Source: Gnetum montanum
Taxonomy: Eukaryota; Streptophyta; Gnetopsida; Gnetales; Gnetaceae
Direction of reading: 5' to 3'
Length of the DNA stretch: 64,000 nucleotides
Assembly: GCA_015680685.1 (NCBI GenBank)
Contig: MNCI01015561.1
Span: forward strand, 220,418-284,417
Position 1 is the stretch's first letter; each line of letters opens with the position of its first letter. This document shows, one piece after another, positions 34,011 to 45,742 of this stretch. The notes below the pieces were generated by a model. That model was given only the letters and a program-made list of their open reading frames with translations, made no database searches and was not told where the DNA came from. Both the position numbers and the translations under genes were made by a program.

Positions 34011-34102
34011 TCGTGATATCGCATACACGATATCGGGTCCGATGTAATATCAGGGCCATGCTATCATGTACGCGATATCACTTCAAACAAAATTATATAT
34101 AT
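34011..34102 (+). promoter_or_regulatory. E4 internal GATATC cluster with TATA-like box
   Basis: CGTGATATCGCATACACGAT, ATATCGGG and CGCGATATCAC are followed by TATATATA at 34094-34102. The layout copies the U3 of the LTRs, where the same palindromes precede TATAAATA. It lies 530 bp before the ATG of the 3' ORF, so an internal promoter is plausible. A leftover LTR piece is the alternative. Confidence 0.45.
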
Positions 34103-34278
34103 GGACCCCCCACGCACATGTCAACACCATTTTCAACTGTTCACACTGGGGGGGATATTTCAAATTTTCTTTTATGACTCATGACTTGTGCACCTCTTGT
34201 TCGAATAGCCATAACTCACTTGCTAGCGCTCTGATTCTTGTTCCGAAAGAACCTACTTGAACTCGGAGTGTTCAGCTT

Positions 34279-34289
34279 AGTCATGGGGG
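34279..34289 (+). promoter_or_regulatory. E4 internal polypurine-tract-like motif
   Basis: AGTCATGGGGG, in a GTTCAGCTTAGTCATGGGGG context, matches the internal motif of A2 and B and resembles the E4 tract at 37550-37562 (AGTTGTGGGGGTA). Confidence 0.55.
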
Positions 34290-34626
34290 AGGAGTACACT
34301 CCAAATTGCACATAAATGTTTCAAAATTCGTCATCACCCGAAGGATACTATAAAGGATAATTGATTATAAAAAATAAAAAAATGATAAAAATGTTGATAA
34401 ACATGTGCCAAAAATAATCTTATCTCCTCACCTACACCAGGAAATTAAATTTTAAAGCCACCTAATGAAATTAAAGGTCCAATATTAAAAATTTTAGGGG
34501 AAAATTCCATAAGATTTTCTAACTCTGAATCACATGAAATAAGAAACAAATTCATTAAGGTAGAAGTAAGGTATGACTTAAATTTTGTAAACAACCTTAC
34601 TAATGGTCAGCCTCGTGTGATTACAG

Positions 34627-37400
34627 ATGGCCCCTAAACATGGACAACAAGAAGGACCCTCTCAAGGTGTGTCCAAGTGACCTAGGAGAGGCAAAGGACA
34701 CCCAAACAATGTGCAGAGTAGGAGGCACAATCATTTAGCATCCATCAAGAGATTCCTACTACTATGTAATCAACATAGGCAGAAGGAGGTGCTACTAAAG
34801 TTCCTGAATAGGAACAACACCTCACATTGCTCCTAGAGTATGTTTAGGCTATCCGAGAAAGGTCCACATTGGTAGCTGTGATTGTGGAGTTAAACTTCAG
34901 ACCTTTCAAGGAATTTTCTCCTAAGCCCATTAGGGACCAACTCAAAGGATCCCCATTATGGCCCGTCCTCTCTAAATGTGGTGCCTAGTACTTAGGAGAA
35001 ACGTATCAATTTTGGCATAATAAAGAAGAAGGCACCACAGTCGACATTTGTAGATTTTTCCACCAAGGCCATCTTGGAAGTGTTGAACCTTCTGAATACA
35101 GGGCCAAAATTTGCTCACCTATCCACTCACTCTGATGCTAATGTGCAAAGAATCTGGTTGGATAGGACATATGGCAAAGAGGACAAGACGTATGAAGAGT
35201 TGATGTTGGAAGAAAGGATATACTTCAAGATTAATACTTATCACATCTTCCCCACAAGAGGATTAAACAAAATTTCAACATATGCAGCAAGACGAAGTAT
35301 GATATTGATGTGAAAGGTTAATGCTAATCTTCCTCATTTGTATCTCATGGAAATCTTGAGGCAGTTTGAAGAATGCAAGACAGGGAAGTTTGCATTTCCC
35401 TTCCCTTTTCTCATCAAGAAGGTGTGCAAACGTGCTAGTATTCTGGGGTACACCAATGATGTTCCTAGAAGAGCCCAAAATACTTTGTTCACCGAACTAC
35501 TAAAGAAACTAGCCCAAAGGAAGAGTGCTGGTGAGACACTAGAGCCAAAGAAAGAATAGATAGTGGGGCCCACTGTAACTCAAATTCCAAGGCCTAGCCA
35601 ACTCCCAAGCATAAGGCCCAGTCAACAACTAGTAGGACCCAGCATGAGCTAGCAAGACCAACCGCCGCCACCATTGTAGGATTATAGACTGTCGATGAGC
35701 CATCTCAGGGCCATCGCTAAGACGGTCAGTTGGAGAAGTTGTGATGATTTTAATCTCTTCTGCATCATTGATGACACTGTATGAGCCACAGTTTCTATTG
35801 ATCGTGCATGGGGCAAGGTGTCCATACAAACAAGAGGAGGGGATACCCATTGGTCACAACAGATTTCAGGGAATCCTACATCTTTCTAGGTGTAATTGGA
35901 AATAGGTGAAGGGGCCACAGTGGTGGTCATGCAGCACCAAGATGCAATAGGAGCCATAGAAGTGGTCATGGACCACATCAAAGAATCTTTCAACATCCCT
36001 GTTGTGCCACTAGTAGATTTCACAATAGCACAGGAGGCTCAAACTCTGGTCGGTTCCTTAATGAATCCTACGGAGCATGAGGATGTCCTTGATCGATTGC
36101 TGCAAATAGGACAAGTAATGACATCCTTGTTAGACATCTCGCAAGATGTCACAATAGTGCAATCAGACCTCATCTCCACCAAAGGAAAGTTGGTCATGGC
36201 AGAGACTAGGGCCAAGCATGCAAAACTGGAGTTGGCATGACTCCAAGAAAGGCTCGTTACCCTGCAAGCTATACAGCGGGACCCATTTAAATTTCTTCTT
36301 GTAGACCAGCTGGACACTTTCAGGACTAAGTAGCTTAATAAGCTACTAGCAGATAATAAAAGAGTAGCAAAGGCGAAGGAGAAGGCCGACTAGGATGCCT
36401 CTAAGGCACTCAAAGCCTTACAAGAAGAGAATAAATAGCTTACTGCTGACAATCGTTGGTTGATCACTGTGGAGAAATAGAAGAATTTTCTCGAAGAAAA
36501 TTTTCAAAAGTTATGAGAATAGTTTGTTAGGGTCAACCAACATATGAACCATTTGGTCAGAGAGAATCAAACCCTCTCAATGGAGGAGGTACGCGCAATC
36601 CATCAGAAGACAGCCATTGAAATAAGTGCTTGGAAAAATGAGGCCAAGTGGCATGAATATTTAAAGGAGCACTTCAGAGACTAGGTGGGGATGTACAAGT
36701 TATTGAGAAGGAGATCCATATGGCCAAGGCCCACATCAATACCTTTAGTGCTCAACACACTGATTGGTGGGTCATATTGGACACATATGCATTTGCCCAC
36801 TACGTAGAGCTTAAAACCTGAGACCTGTAGATTCAACATCTCATAGAGTAAATGGAATTGGCAAACCTGCGGTATGCCAATCTAGCCATGTTGACAACAA
36901 GATGCCCAAGAACATAGCTCAAGAAGTAGGTAGCTACCACCTACATCAAATATGAAGTAGAATTTGTGGAGCACAAGAAAATGTTGCAAAGGCTAGAAGT
37001 CACAAATTTTGAACTAGAGGTGGTTAAGGCTAGCTACCAAGGGTAGAAAGATGTTTCAGCAGACTTGGCTTGACAGCTTACAGATTTCCAGGAGTACAAG
37101 GACAAAGCCAAAGCCTATGAGGAGGAATGACAGTTATTTGTGACTTGGTATGTTAAAGCAAATCAAATGTTCCTACAACAATCATGTCCATGGAAAATGC
37201 CGACTCTGTCAAACATTGGAGCATCAACATGAACGACATAGGACCCCTTAACTAAAGAGGAAAAGCTCTAGGCACTATTGTAGAGCCATCAAATTCCAAA
37301 ACTTGGAGCACAAGACAAGGGGAAGTGTCCCATGAAGGAACCATTGCCACCAGGAACCACATGAGTTCCTATAGAATTTTGTAATTTTGAAATTTTGTGA
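34627..37400 (+). pseudogene. E4 3' ORF, coiled-coil protein (broken)
   Basis: ATG 34627 directly follows GTGTGATTACAG, a splice-acceptor-like site. One frame holds from the ATG to about 36680, with stops but little frame damage; the first ~140 codons are poorly kept, and the frame shifts after 36.68 kb. Residues ~150-310 read LDRTYGKEDKTYEELMLEER, TYHIFPTRG, STYAARRSMILM, PHLYLMEILRQFEECKTG and KFAFPFPFLIKKVCKRASI. This pattern resembles the plant transposon-protein domain found in Athila-type 3' ORFs. The rest is long, Lys/Glu/Ala-rich and coiled-coil-like (AETRAKHAKLELA, VAKAKEKAD, ALKALQEENK). Total about 900 codons. Function unknown. Confidence 0.65.
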
Positions 37401-37549
37401 TTTTTGTGTTCACATCCCAATTTTTTTGTATTCAATTCTCCACTACGGCATCAATAAATTCCTAGTCAGTCAATAATCCCATACCTATCCACTGTGTAAT
37501 CAATGGAGCTTGTTATCATTTTGTTTGACTCAAGGATGAGTTTTCATTT

Positions 37550-37562
37550 AGTTGTGGGGGTA
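37550..37562 (+). promoter_or_regulatory. E4 polypurine tract
   Basis: AGTTGTGGGGGTA immediately precedes the 3' LTR start TGATGAATC. Confidence 0.75.
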
Positions 37563-38346
37563 TGATGAATCATGATTCATTAGGCTCCAATATCAAACTC
37601 ATGATATCATGTATGTGATATCATAGCTTAGCTAGCGATATTGGATGCACAATATTGTGACTCTTGTGTGGGCCTATAAATACACATGTAGGCACAAGTA
37701 GTAGGGAGTTAGTAGTTCATTTTAGATGTTAGCTTTCATTTTTAGTTCATTTTAGATGATGATTGTAATTGTATGGCACCTTCATTCGAGTGTGACATAC
37801 TTGGACATGTACATGACTAGAAATAAAGATCGGTATTACTTCATCATTGCAGCATTCACTTAGTTAAATTATTTAATTATTATTTATTGCTTTTGTAATT
37901 AATATTTTTCTACCCTCATCTCCTTCCCCTGTTAGTAAACGCGGAATGAGTACGACTTAATCACGAGCATTTAAGTGTGACTACTTGGTATCCCAGTAGC
38001 ATACCTAGGACATGCACTTGGTAATCCCAATGGTAGTACATGAGGTCCAAGATGTGTATGGATGATTAAGGACAGATGCTCATCACACATAGGCTAGCTT
38101 AGATTCTCTTCTCCCTTTCCCTCTTAGGTTAATCAAAGTTATTTTCCATTGCCTCTAGGAGTAGCACTAGCTTAGGACCACATCATACACCTCACTCTAG
38201 AATAAACCATACGTGACAAAGCAAATACTAGTCCAAGTGGGAAGATAGCAAATACCACAACTAGCTCATCTATAGAGTTCAACTGGATCGTGCGTGAAAT
38301 GCTCGTATTCATATGGTTCAGTGTAGGGGTACCTCGCCACTCATCA
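37563..38346 (+). repeat. E4 3' LTR
   Basis: 784 bp from TGATGAATC to CTCATCA. It is shorter than the 5' LTR because two short internal stretches are missing (near 37.74 and 38.24 kb). TATAAATA is at 37675-37682. Confidence 0.93.
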
Positions 38347-38351
38347 TCCAT

Positions 38352-38900
38352 CTTATCTAGTTAATTTTTTCTCTATTTTGCCTTATACAATGCATCCTCT
38401 ATTGCACTTCTTATCCCCATCCACCTTACAAGAACCACCATTACTTCTTATTTCCACATCTTCAATTCATATCATTACCCTAACAAGAGAGAAGGAAAAG
38501 ATCAAGTCAACAAGAAATCTTTCCCATAGTAGAAGAATAAGATTACATTCTAGAAGCCTTAATATGCATTTCTTCTTGTTCAAACAACTACATCAACTAA
38601 TCCATCATGAATTGTCACTTTAGTGTCTTCACCTTCTTAAGATTCAACATATAAAGCTGTAGTGATTTGGAGTAAAACTTAATTTGTCTAAGAAGCATCT
38701 TTCCATTTTTTATCTCATTCCTACCTTTAATGAGAACCATGGAAAGAACTCCTCAAGTCCATCATCATAATAGTGAAAATCTAGCCTCATGCTTAAGAAA
38801 TCTCATTAGTACTCAATGCTTCATGATATGAGGCCAATTATTTAATGTTCAAGAGAGAAAACATCAAAATCCTTTCTTTCATGAATGTTGTATTCTAGCT
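38352..38900. other. No gene recognised; right flank of E4
   Basis: A short ORF at 38378-38623 has no recognisable domain. The stretch may belong to the Tat-like element whose protease follows. Confidence 0.4.
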
Positions 38901-38949
38901 TCCCATCTACATCATTATATGGATTAGAGACAATGTGACACTACCTCTA

Positions 38950-39540
38950 GTACATATGGATGATGGAGTTGGATCTAGCATCATTTTATGAATCATCATA
39001 GAGTATCTCAACCTCGAAAAATAATTCATGTACTCCAACTCCAACTTTACTTTAATTTCATTTAGTAGAGGTAGAGTAAAGATCATAGAATTAACTAAGT
39101 TACCTTCCTTAGTATAAAATTGTATCACTTTAAAAGTCATTTTTACAATAGTTAGTGATACTTCAGGAATAAATGCTATCTTAGGAAGGTCCTAGTTAGC
39201 TTATCATTATGTAGTTTCTTTCACCTGTATACTAAGAGATACACTTTCCATGTAAGAGTATGAAAGTAAACATTCACTTTGATCCTAAAGTCCCTGCCAT
39301 GTTCCATCTAGACATCCTAGAGAAAACTATGATTAGCTTTCAACTCATTACAATGGATCAAACATCATTGTTGGAAGAACCTGATGATTTCAATGTTAGC
39401 ATTCCATGGTCCCATAATTCTTATGAATTCATATATTTAGGCTTCTATGAACTAGATGTAGTAGAATCTATTAAAAATATTAAGGGTCCTACTTATTCCC
39501 AAGCCAAGAAAACCATGACCAACATGTCTCCTACTTGAGA
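38950..39540 (+). pseudogene. Tat-like Ty3/gypsy protease and linker remnant
   Basis: Translated on the plus strand, 39.1-39.2 kb reads IFTIVSDTSGINAILGRS, the end of a Tat/Ogre-style protease (usual form NALLGRPW). The frame from 39260 (MKVNIHFDPKVPAMFHLD) continues DDFNVSIPWSHNSYEF and IYLGFYELDVVESIKNI, matching the acidic linker before RT in that branch as I remember it. No RT follows; the sequence becomes non-coding after 39540. Confidence 0.45.
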
Positions 39541-41840
39541 ATCATGTTATTTTTATCCTATTATTTTCATGCTTTTAATCTATCTTCTATCTTTATCTTA
39601 ATTAGATATGTTTGTTCATTTTATTTAATTTACCCTATTTTATCTCATATTATTTCTTTTTCATGATTTGTGTCTTTGTCGTTAGCATTAATGTTTTAAA
39701 TATCACTTACATCTAGTACTTTATCTCATCTCTTTATACCTTAGCTATCAAAATAAAAATCATGAAAATATAAAATAAAAACTCCCATAAAAATTTGCAA
39801 AACTAAAAAACATAAACATATAAACTAGAAAATATATAAACAAAATCATTCATCATTTCAATACAATTTTGTGTATCCTAGTTTCTTGTATCATAATTAT
39901 TAATCTCCAAAACATTTATAAAAACACATATCAAATACAAACACATTGTCTAGAAAGGACATTAAGATCAAAAACATAGATAACATTCCAACATCACTAC
40001 TTCTACTTTATTCCTTCTTCCCATAGGTGCCATCTCTTTAGTTACCATGGTTTACATTTATTCTTCTTCTTTCTCTACATTGTTCAGTCATCATTGTTTC
40101 GCATATGTACCATCTTTTTAGTTTTTGTGATCCCATATCTTTTTTGTATTTCTCTATATCATTCATTCATCATTATGTTCTAATCCCTATGGGAAATTTA
40201 TCTCTTAATCAACTTTGAAACTAATCATAATCATTCTACTTATTCTTAAGACATTATTAACCTAACCACAATCATACCAAGAATCCCATCTATGCCCAAC
40301 TAGGGGCATTCTAGCTACAGGTGTATTTTTATCTATAGTAACATCATCTATCACCATGTAAGAACCATGTTCTACTTCAACATTAATATTCTTAGTAATA
40401 AAGCATACTATTTGGTAGATTCAAGAAAGAATTAGTGCTAAGATCCCATGAACAAAGCATACCTTAAGAGTTACTATATTTGAGGTTAAAAGAGAGAGAG
40501 GTAAAAATCATCAAGTTTGTTCTAATTTTTTCTCCTTACTTATGTTTTATTGTATCATATTTGATTCTCTCTCTATCTTTATTTTCATCCTCTCTCTCCC
40601 TCTCTCTATTTTGTAATATCATTCTTCTACATCTCTCTCATTACAACTTTATCTATCTTTACAAATCTCTTCTTGTTCCATTCTACTAATATTTCTTTGC
40701 ATTAGCATGTTATGATGATGATCTTTCCAAGTGATCTACCTCATGAAGAGAGTCATAAGTATCCTATTAGTTTTACTTCCTATGAGAATGTGTGTAATTT
40801 GAGTGGGATAGAAAGAAAATCAATCTATTAATATATAAATCATTAATAATCATTAGAGCATGGGATATAGCCATGTCTCACTTTTGTGATGTAGCACCTC
40901 AACAAGGTGTATAGGAGATGTCCCTCATTTCTTTTTCTATTTTATTATTTTCTTGATTTTCCAACTCTATATTTCATCTATCCTTTCTCATGTTTCTTCA
41001 TTCTTTCACTAAATTTACTTCCTATCTCTATCCCTTTCTTCATTAACACATCAATGAGGATTGAGAAATTTTAATCTATTCTAGTGAAAATGTATTGAGA
41101 GCTTAAGTGATACAAACTAAGAACATCATCAATGGAATCCCTTTAGCCATGCTGTGTATATGATCTAGACATCTTCCTCTTCTATGACATAACACCATCC
41201 CCATCGTTAGTGGAAACTTCATAACATTCTTCCCTTATTCCACTTCTTTCCTCTCACTTTTCCTTTTGTAGGTTTATCATCAATCATCATCCTTCTTCTT
41301 CTTTATTGATCCCTCTTTAACACTTCAATAGCATCCATTAAGAGGGGGCAATTTTGTATCCACTTGTTTAGCTTTTCAATGACTAAGAAAAGTGTGGTTT
41401 TGACATTGCTACATTTATTTGGATCATCAAAATGGCTTGAAATCATCATATAATTCGTGTTTTTAGCTTCCATAGAACTCTAGGAGACATTCTAGATCAT
41501 GTTCTAGCATATGAGCATTAGTTTTGGTGACTTTCAATAGAATCGAGAATACAAAAATTCTAAGTGTTACTCAAGTGATAAGACATGATGAAAGCATCAA
41601 TTTCATGTGTCTTAAAACTTCTTTTGGCATGTCTCAAAACTTATCTTTTGGCTCTAGCTTCATCTCTATCGAGCCTCCAGTGATCAACCTCCATTGGTCT
41701 CAAGACAACAAGCATCAATTTTGGTAGTTTCAACAAGCTTCAAGAGATGAGATAGAAATTTTTTTAAGGTTGCCTAGGTGACACTAACATCTACCTTAGT
41801 CAACTTTCTAGCATTATCATCATCATTATCATCATCATCT
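39541..41840. other. No gene recognised; T-rich decayed DNA
   Basis: Only small chance ORFs and a pyrimidine-rich stretch with TCTCTC runs (40.56-40.64 kb). A purine run AAGAGGGGGCAA at 41339-41350 followed by TTTTGTATCC could be a polypurine tract at an LTR edge, possibly of the Tat-like element. The left border of the LINE lies at about 41.81 kb. Confidence 0.45.
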
Positions 41841-42245
41841 TAGCCATGTTTCAATAAAATGGGATTGGCAATATGAGTTCTTTTTCACTATTCACATCTA
41901 TGAAGAGATAGATTCTTGTTAATTTCTACTTTATTTAAATCATTTTTTATTGTTTTTCCCCATGTCTTTTTCTACCTTCCTTTCGATAGCTTTCCTAGAA
42001 TAGTGATGTAGCAATCTTTGTTTATAGGCTCATTATTTGATCTTCTTTGCACATGTCCAAACCATCTAAGCTACCATTCTAATAGCTTATCTAACCTAGA
42101 AGTCATTGCAAGTCTTCCTCTAATTTCTATATTAGTAACATTTGACATCCATCGAAGCATTCACATATTTGCTATATCTCAAACTTGCCTTTTGACTATA
42201 GCTTTGACTCCCTCATATCTTTGCCATCAAGTTTACATAATTCCC
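41812..42245 (-). pseudogene. LINE (non-LTR) ORF2 C-terminus with repeat tail
   Basis: On the minus strand the frame reads RYEGVKAIVKRQ, ANM(stop)MLRWM, IEIRGRLAMTSRLDKLLEW and LRWFGHVQRRSNNEP. GR(stop)KKTWGKTIKNDLNK and RTHIANPILL follow. MLRWM...LRWFGHVQRR...RGRPKKTW is the conserved C-terminal signature of plant LINE reverse transcriptases. A (GAT)n/(AAT)-type simple repeat follows the ORF end (41812-41842), as at the 3' ends of RTE-type LINEs. The element is 5' truncated. Confidence 0.85.
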
Positions 42246-42249
42246 AAGA

Positions 42250-43150
42250 TGATAACCATTCACTTTAGTAGTTTTGGTAAGATTTGGGAGGCATAGGACA
42301 ATACATGAAATTTTATAAAATTTTTCTAAGTATGGGCTATGTAACTTTGACATTGGTATTAGCATCAGCTATCTTATTCAAATTTGTAGCAGTGTCATCA
42401 ATCTGTACTTTAAATTCTAGTTTCCAAAAATGAACTCTAGTTAACTACACTTGAATTTGGGGTTAAATTTGAAAATCCTAATCCTATAAATACCAACTCA
42501 AAACATTAAATTGAGATCACTTTCTTCAAATCTAATTTTTTAATTTTAAGAGATCCAAAGCATGAGTACTTGTATTTACTACATTACCTACACATTCCTT
42601 AGCCACATAGCATTCCTAGCAGTTCATGAGCTTTGTTCCAGTACCCTAATCACTAGTAGCATAAACAAACATGGTGACACCAGTGTCAACATCACAACCT
42701 CATAGCATCAACATTACCTTTCCTAGTGTTAGCCATTTTTGATGGTGCTAGTATCACCTATAGGACACTTCATCAAAATAGCCTTATTTTGGCCCTAAAT
42801 TAGTTCCAAATAGTACTACCAACCTTTCCATCCATATCTACATCCACCAAAGATCAATTTTTATTATCAAAACCCTTACTTTGCCTCTAAAATGAGTTCC
42901 CATTGTCAATTTTATTTCATATTCTATATTCTCCCATCATTGTAGCACTCAACCCTTCTTAGGAGGCACTCTTTTCATTTACTTAATCAAGAATTTTTGC
43001 TTTCTAGAAAGATAAGTCAAGCCTTTTTCCATACATAGATTTTACCATTTTTCTTAATAGTTTTATGTTTTTTAAAAAATTTATTTCTAGTACTTAGATT
43101 TTATTTTACAATGCTCATATTCTATTAGCTCTAACATTAGCCTCATCATT
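42250..43150. other. No gene recognised
   Basis: AT-rich stretch between the LINE tail and the RT remnant of G; the 3' part of G was expected here but not recognised. Confidence 0.45.
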
Positions 43151-43640
43151 ATTCAACTCTTCCTGTATTAAACCGACATTGGATGGTAGGCTAAGTCTAT
43201 ACTCAATTAGAGATTTGTATTCCTTTGTTTTGTAATCATTAATATATTGAGGGTTATATCATATCCAAAGACCTTTTACAATCATGGATTAGATACTTAA
43301 CATCTAATCCATGGAGGTGTTCTTGCAAGGTTGCAAAAGAATAATTCTACAAGAACAATAGGGAATCTATACTTAATAGTAATCTTATTAATGGCCCTAG
43401 AGTTAATGAGAATTTTCATTGTAGCTGTATCCTTTTTGAAAATAATAACAAATATAACATCACATGGATAAATAGATTTCTTAATATAACCATTTGAGAG
43501 TAACGCACTTGCGTATGCAACTCCTTACTCTAATGTGGAGTCATTTGGTAAGATCTCTTATTTGAAACAGTGGATTCAAATATGAAATTCATTTTATGCT
43601 AGATAAATCTTATTAGTGAAAGTTCATCTAATTTTACTTC
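43150..43640 (-). pseudogene. G reverse transcriptase, N-terminal fragment
   Basis: On the minus strand the sequence reads STVSNKRSYQMTP, corresponding to the usual NKxPYRMxP motif, then an SKEL-type helix, and after a frame change ATMKILINSRAINKITIKYRFPI, matching RxLNxxTxKxxxPI of gypsy RT. The catalytic DD region is not present. Confidence 0.72.
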
Positions 43641-43879
43641 GAAGACATTATGAAATTCTTATGTTAAAGATTACATAGCTGGTGCAAGCTTATTTTAAGG
43701 CTCCTCTTCATATGTAGTAATAGTAGACACAATGATAAATTCATGTTCAATTCTCTTCATGTGATTTGATATATTCCTTGTTACTAAGAAAAATCAAAGA
43801 AGCATTAATAGGAACATTTTCTTTATACTACTACAATGTCATATGAATCAATTGGTGTATTCCATATTTCCTAGGAATT

Positions 43880-44330
43880 GACTAAATATTCCTTCCTCCA
43901 TGATAGATAGCCTTATTATTAAAATCCCAAGATCTACCAAGGATGATATCACTACTATCTATGGGAAGAATCACATTGCACTTGATATTTAAAACAACCT
44001 ATCTTAAAAGATAAAATGCATCTTGGCTTTACCTCTTGGAAATGATTTCTAAAGAGCCAATACACTCTATGGGGCTTAAGATGTGGAGATTTCTTTAATC
44101 TAAGTCTATAAACAACACTTAAAAACCTAACATTCTCTTGTGCACCTTTACCTATTAATATATGAAACTATTTACCACTAAAAAGACACCTAGCCCCAAC
44201 TCTAAAGAGTATTTGCCCTAAAGAAGTTTTATCAATAGTGACATCTTCTATTAATGAATAATTTTTTATAATATCTCTAATCAAAATTAAATTAGGATTA
44301 CCTTTGTTTGGACACTCTTCTTTCTCCAAA
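43880..44330 (-). pseudogene. G protease region
   Basis: The minus-strand frame gives DVTIDKTSLGQILFRVGARCLF and, further on, CDVILPIDSSDIILGRSWDF; ILGRSWDF is the conserved C-terminal protease motif. An intact Asp-Ser/Thr-Gly was not located. Confidence 0.55.
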
Positions 44331-45515
44331 GTTTGAAGTTCCTTAGCCTTATAAGACTTAGTTTTCTTACACTCTCATTGTTTATGTTCCTACTTTTTAT
44401 AATTAAAGCATTTTAGTTTGGAAGTATCACTATTCTTTTGATAGTTTTTCTTAATGTAATTGGCTTTCTTATAATTTTGATCTTCCTTACTCTTCTTTTG
44501 ATTCTCATGTAAATCTTCTTTAATATTACCTTTCTCCTTTGTTCCTTTATGTCCTTTAAAAGCCTTAGAGTCTTTGCCTTTGGAATTCTTAGGACCTTTG
44601 TTAAAGCCATGGAGTTTCCGTTTAGCTTTGAGAGCTAAATGAAAAGCCTCATCAAAGATTTTAGATTCATAGAAGGTAAGACTTGGTTGTAGTTAATTCT
44701 TCAATCCACCTTAGAAGTTAGAAGCTTTATCATATTCATTCCAATGAACCTTATCTTGTTAAATAGCTTTGCAAAATTCCATATAATATTTCTTGACATT
44801 TTTATCATTTTGTCTCATATATTTTATCATTTAAATTGCTTCTTTTCTATGATTAGTTATCTTAAATATTTTCTTGAACATAAATTACATAAGAGATCAA
44901 TCTTTGATAGAGTACCATTACTTACCATATAAGAATGACCTTTTTTGTCTCACCATACTTGTGCCATACCTTTAAGCTTAGTTTTAGCATGTGACACTTT
45001 TTGATAATCTTCAACCTCTTCAAACTTAAAATATTTATTTATTATATTGAGCCAAGAGAGAAAGGATTCAATACCTTCCATTCCATTGAAGATTTTAACT
45101 TCAATATGAAGCAATCTAGAAGGATGTTTAAAATCTCTAGAAAGAGTAACCTCAATTCCTTTACTTGGATTCCATTAAGGCTTTAAAGAATGTTCCTTTC
45201 TTCCATTTCATGAAATTAAAAATATTGAGATCTATTCTTAATACTTGGAACATGAAAAGACTCATCATATTACTTTTCATAGTATTTAATGTCTTCATTT
45301 TTAAAAGGAATGTTAGCTTCAAGAGGAGGCATGAGTAAATATCTTGAAAAGGCCATTGGTGAAGTTGTTCTCTTTCCTAGATTCTTTTGATAAAGAAGTA
45401 TGTTCTTTGTTATCTTCTAGCTTTTCAAGCTTCTAAATGGTATACTTGAAAAAATTTCTCATATCTTCCATGTCTTTAACTAAAGCATGGACTATTTTCT
45501 TTTTTGGTGCTAAGA
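44331..45515 (-). pseudogene. G gag (broken)
   Basis: Minus-strand gag, likely starting near 45515 (APKKKIVHALVKDMEDM, start codon changed). It shows YLLMPPLEANIPFKNEDIKY, KNVKKYYMEFCKA, SKIFDEAFHLALKA and a Lys-rich tract. The zinc knuckle KCFNYKK..EHKQ..ECKK lies at 44367-44410, with the second Cys replaced by Tyr and stops in place of Gly/Trp. The spacing is the usual C-x2-C-x4-H-x4-C. Confidence 0.75.
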
Positions 45516-45742
45516 TGAAAATGATCTAAAATTGAAAATTCACAAAGATATACTAGCGAAATGAAAGATCAAGATTCCTCAAAGGTAAAGAAAAATGAAT
45601 TACTCAAATCTTAGTAGAAATGAGTAGTAGAGATTCAAACCCTACCTATTACAAGAAAATGCATAACCAAATCTATAATTACTTTTTAAAATCTTTAAGG
45701 AAATGATTAAGGTATTGATCAAAAGAATTTTCTAAATCCTAA

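Larger units (their letters stand above)
32605..34626 (+). other. E4 non-coding region between gag and 3' ORF
   Basis: No ORF is credible. T-rich tracts and then blocks shared with A1, A2 and B follow, such as 33636-33715 (TTTAGGGAGGACCCACTTATG). It replaces the whole pol gene. It also contains the internal GATATC/TATA block and the internal polypurine-like motif listed separately. Confidence 0.8.
29308..38351 (+). mobile_element. E4: complete, pol-less Athila-like retrotransposon with TSD
   Basis: Flanked by the 5-bp target duplication TCCAT (29308-29312 and 38347-38351). It has 5' LTR, tRNA-Asp primer site, gag, a long non-coding region, an internal polypurine-like motif, a long coiled-coil 3' ORF, polypurine tract and 3' LTR. 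Gag runs straight into the family's non-coding 3' region, and no protease, RT, RNase H or integrase sequence is present. The two LTRs differ mostly by C/T and G/A changes, and the 3' LTR has two deletions. It looks like a non-autonomous element once mobilised by a partner. Confidence 0.92.

Noticed and set aside
40480-40689. Hydrophobic ORF at 40.48-40.69 kb
   Set aside because: Pyrimidine-rich simple sequence (TCTCTC) accounts for the Ser/Leu/Phe content.
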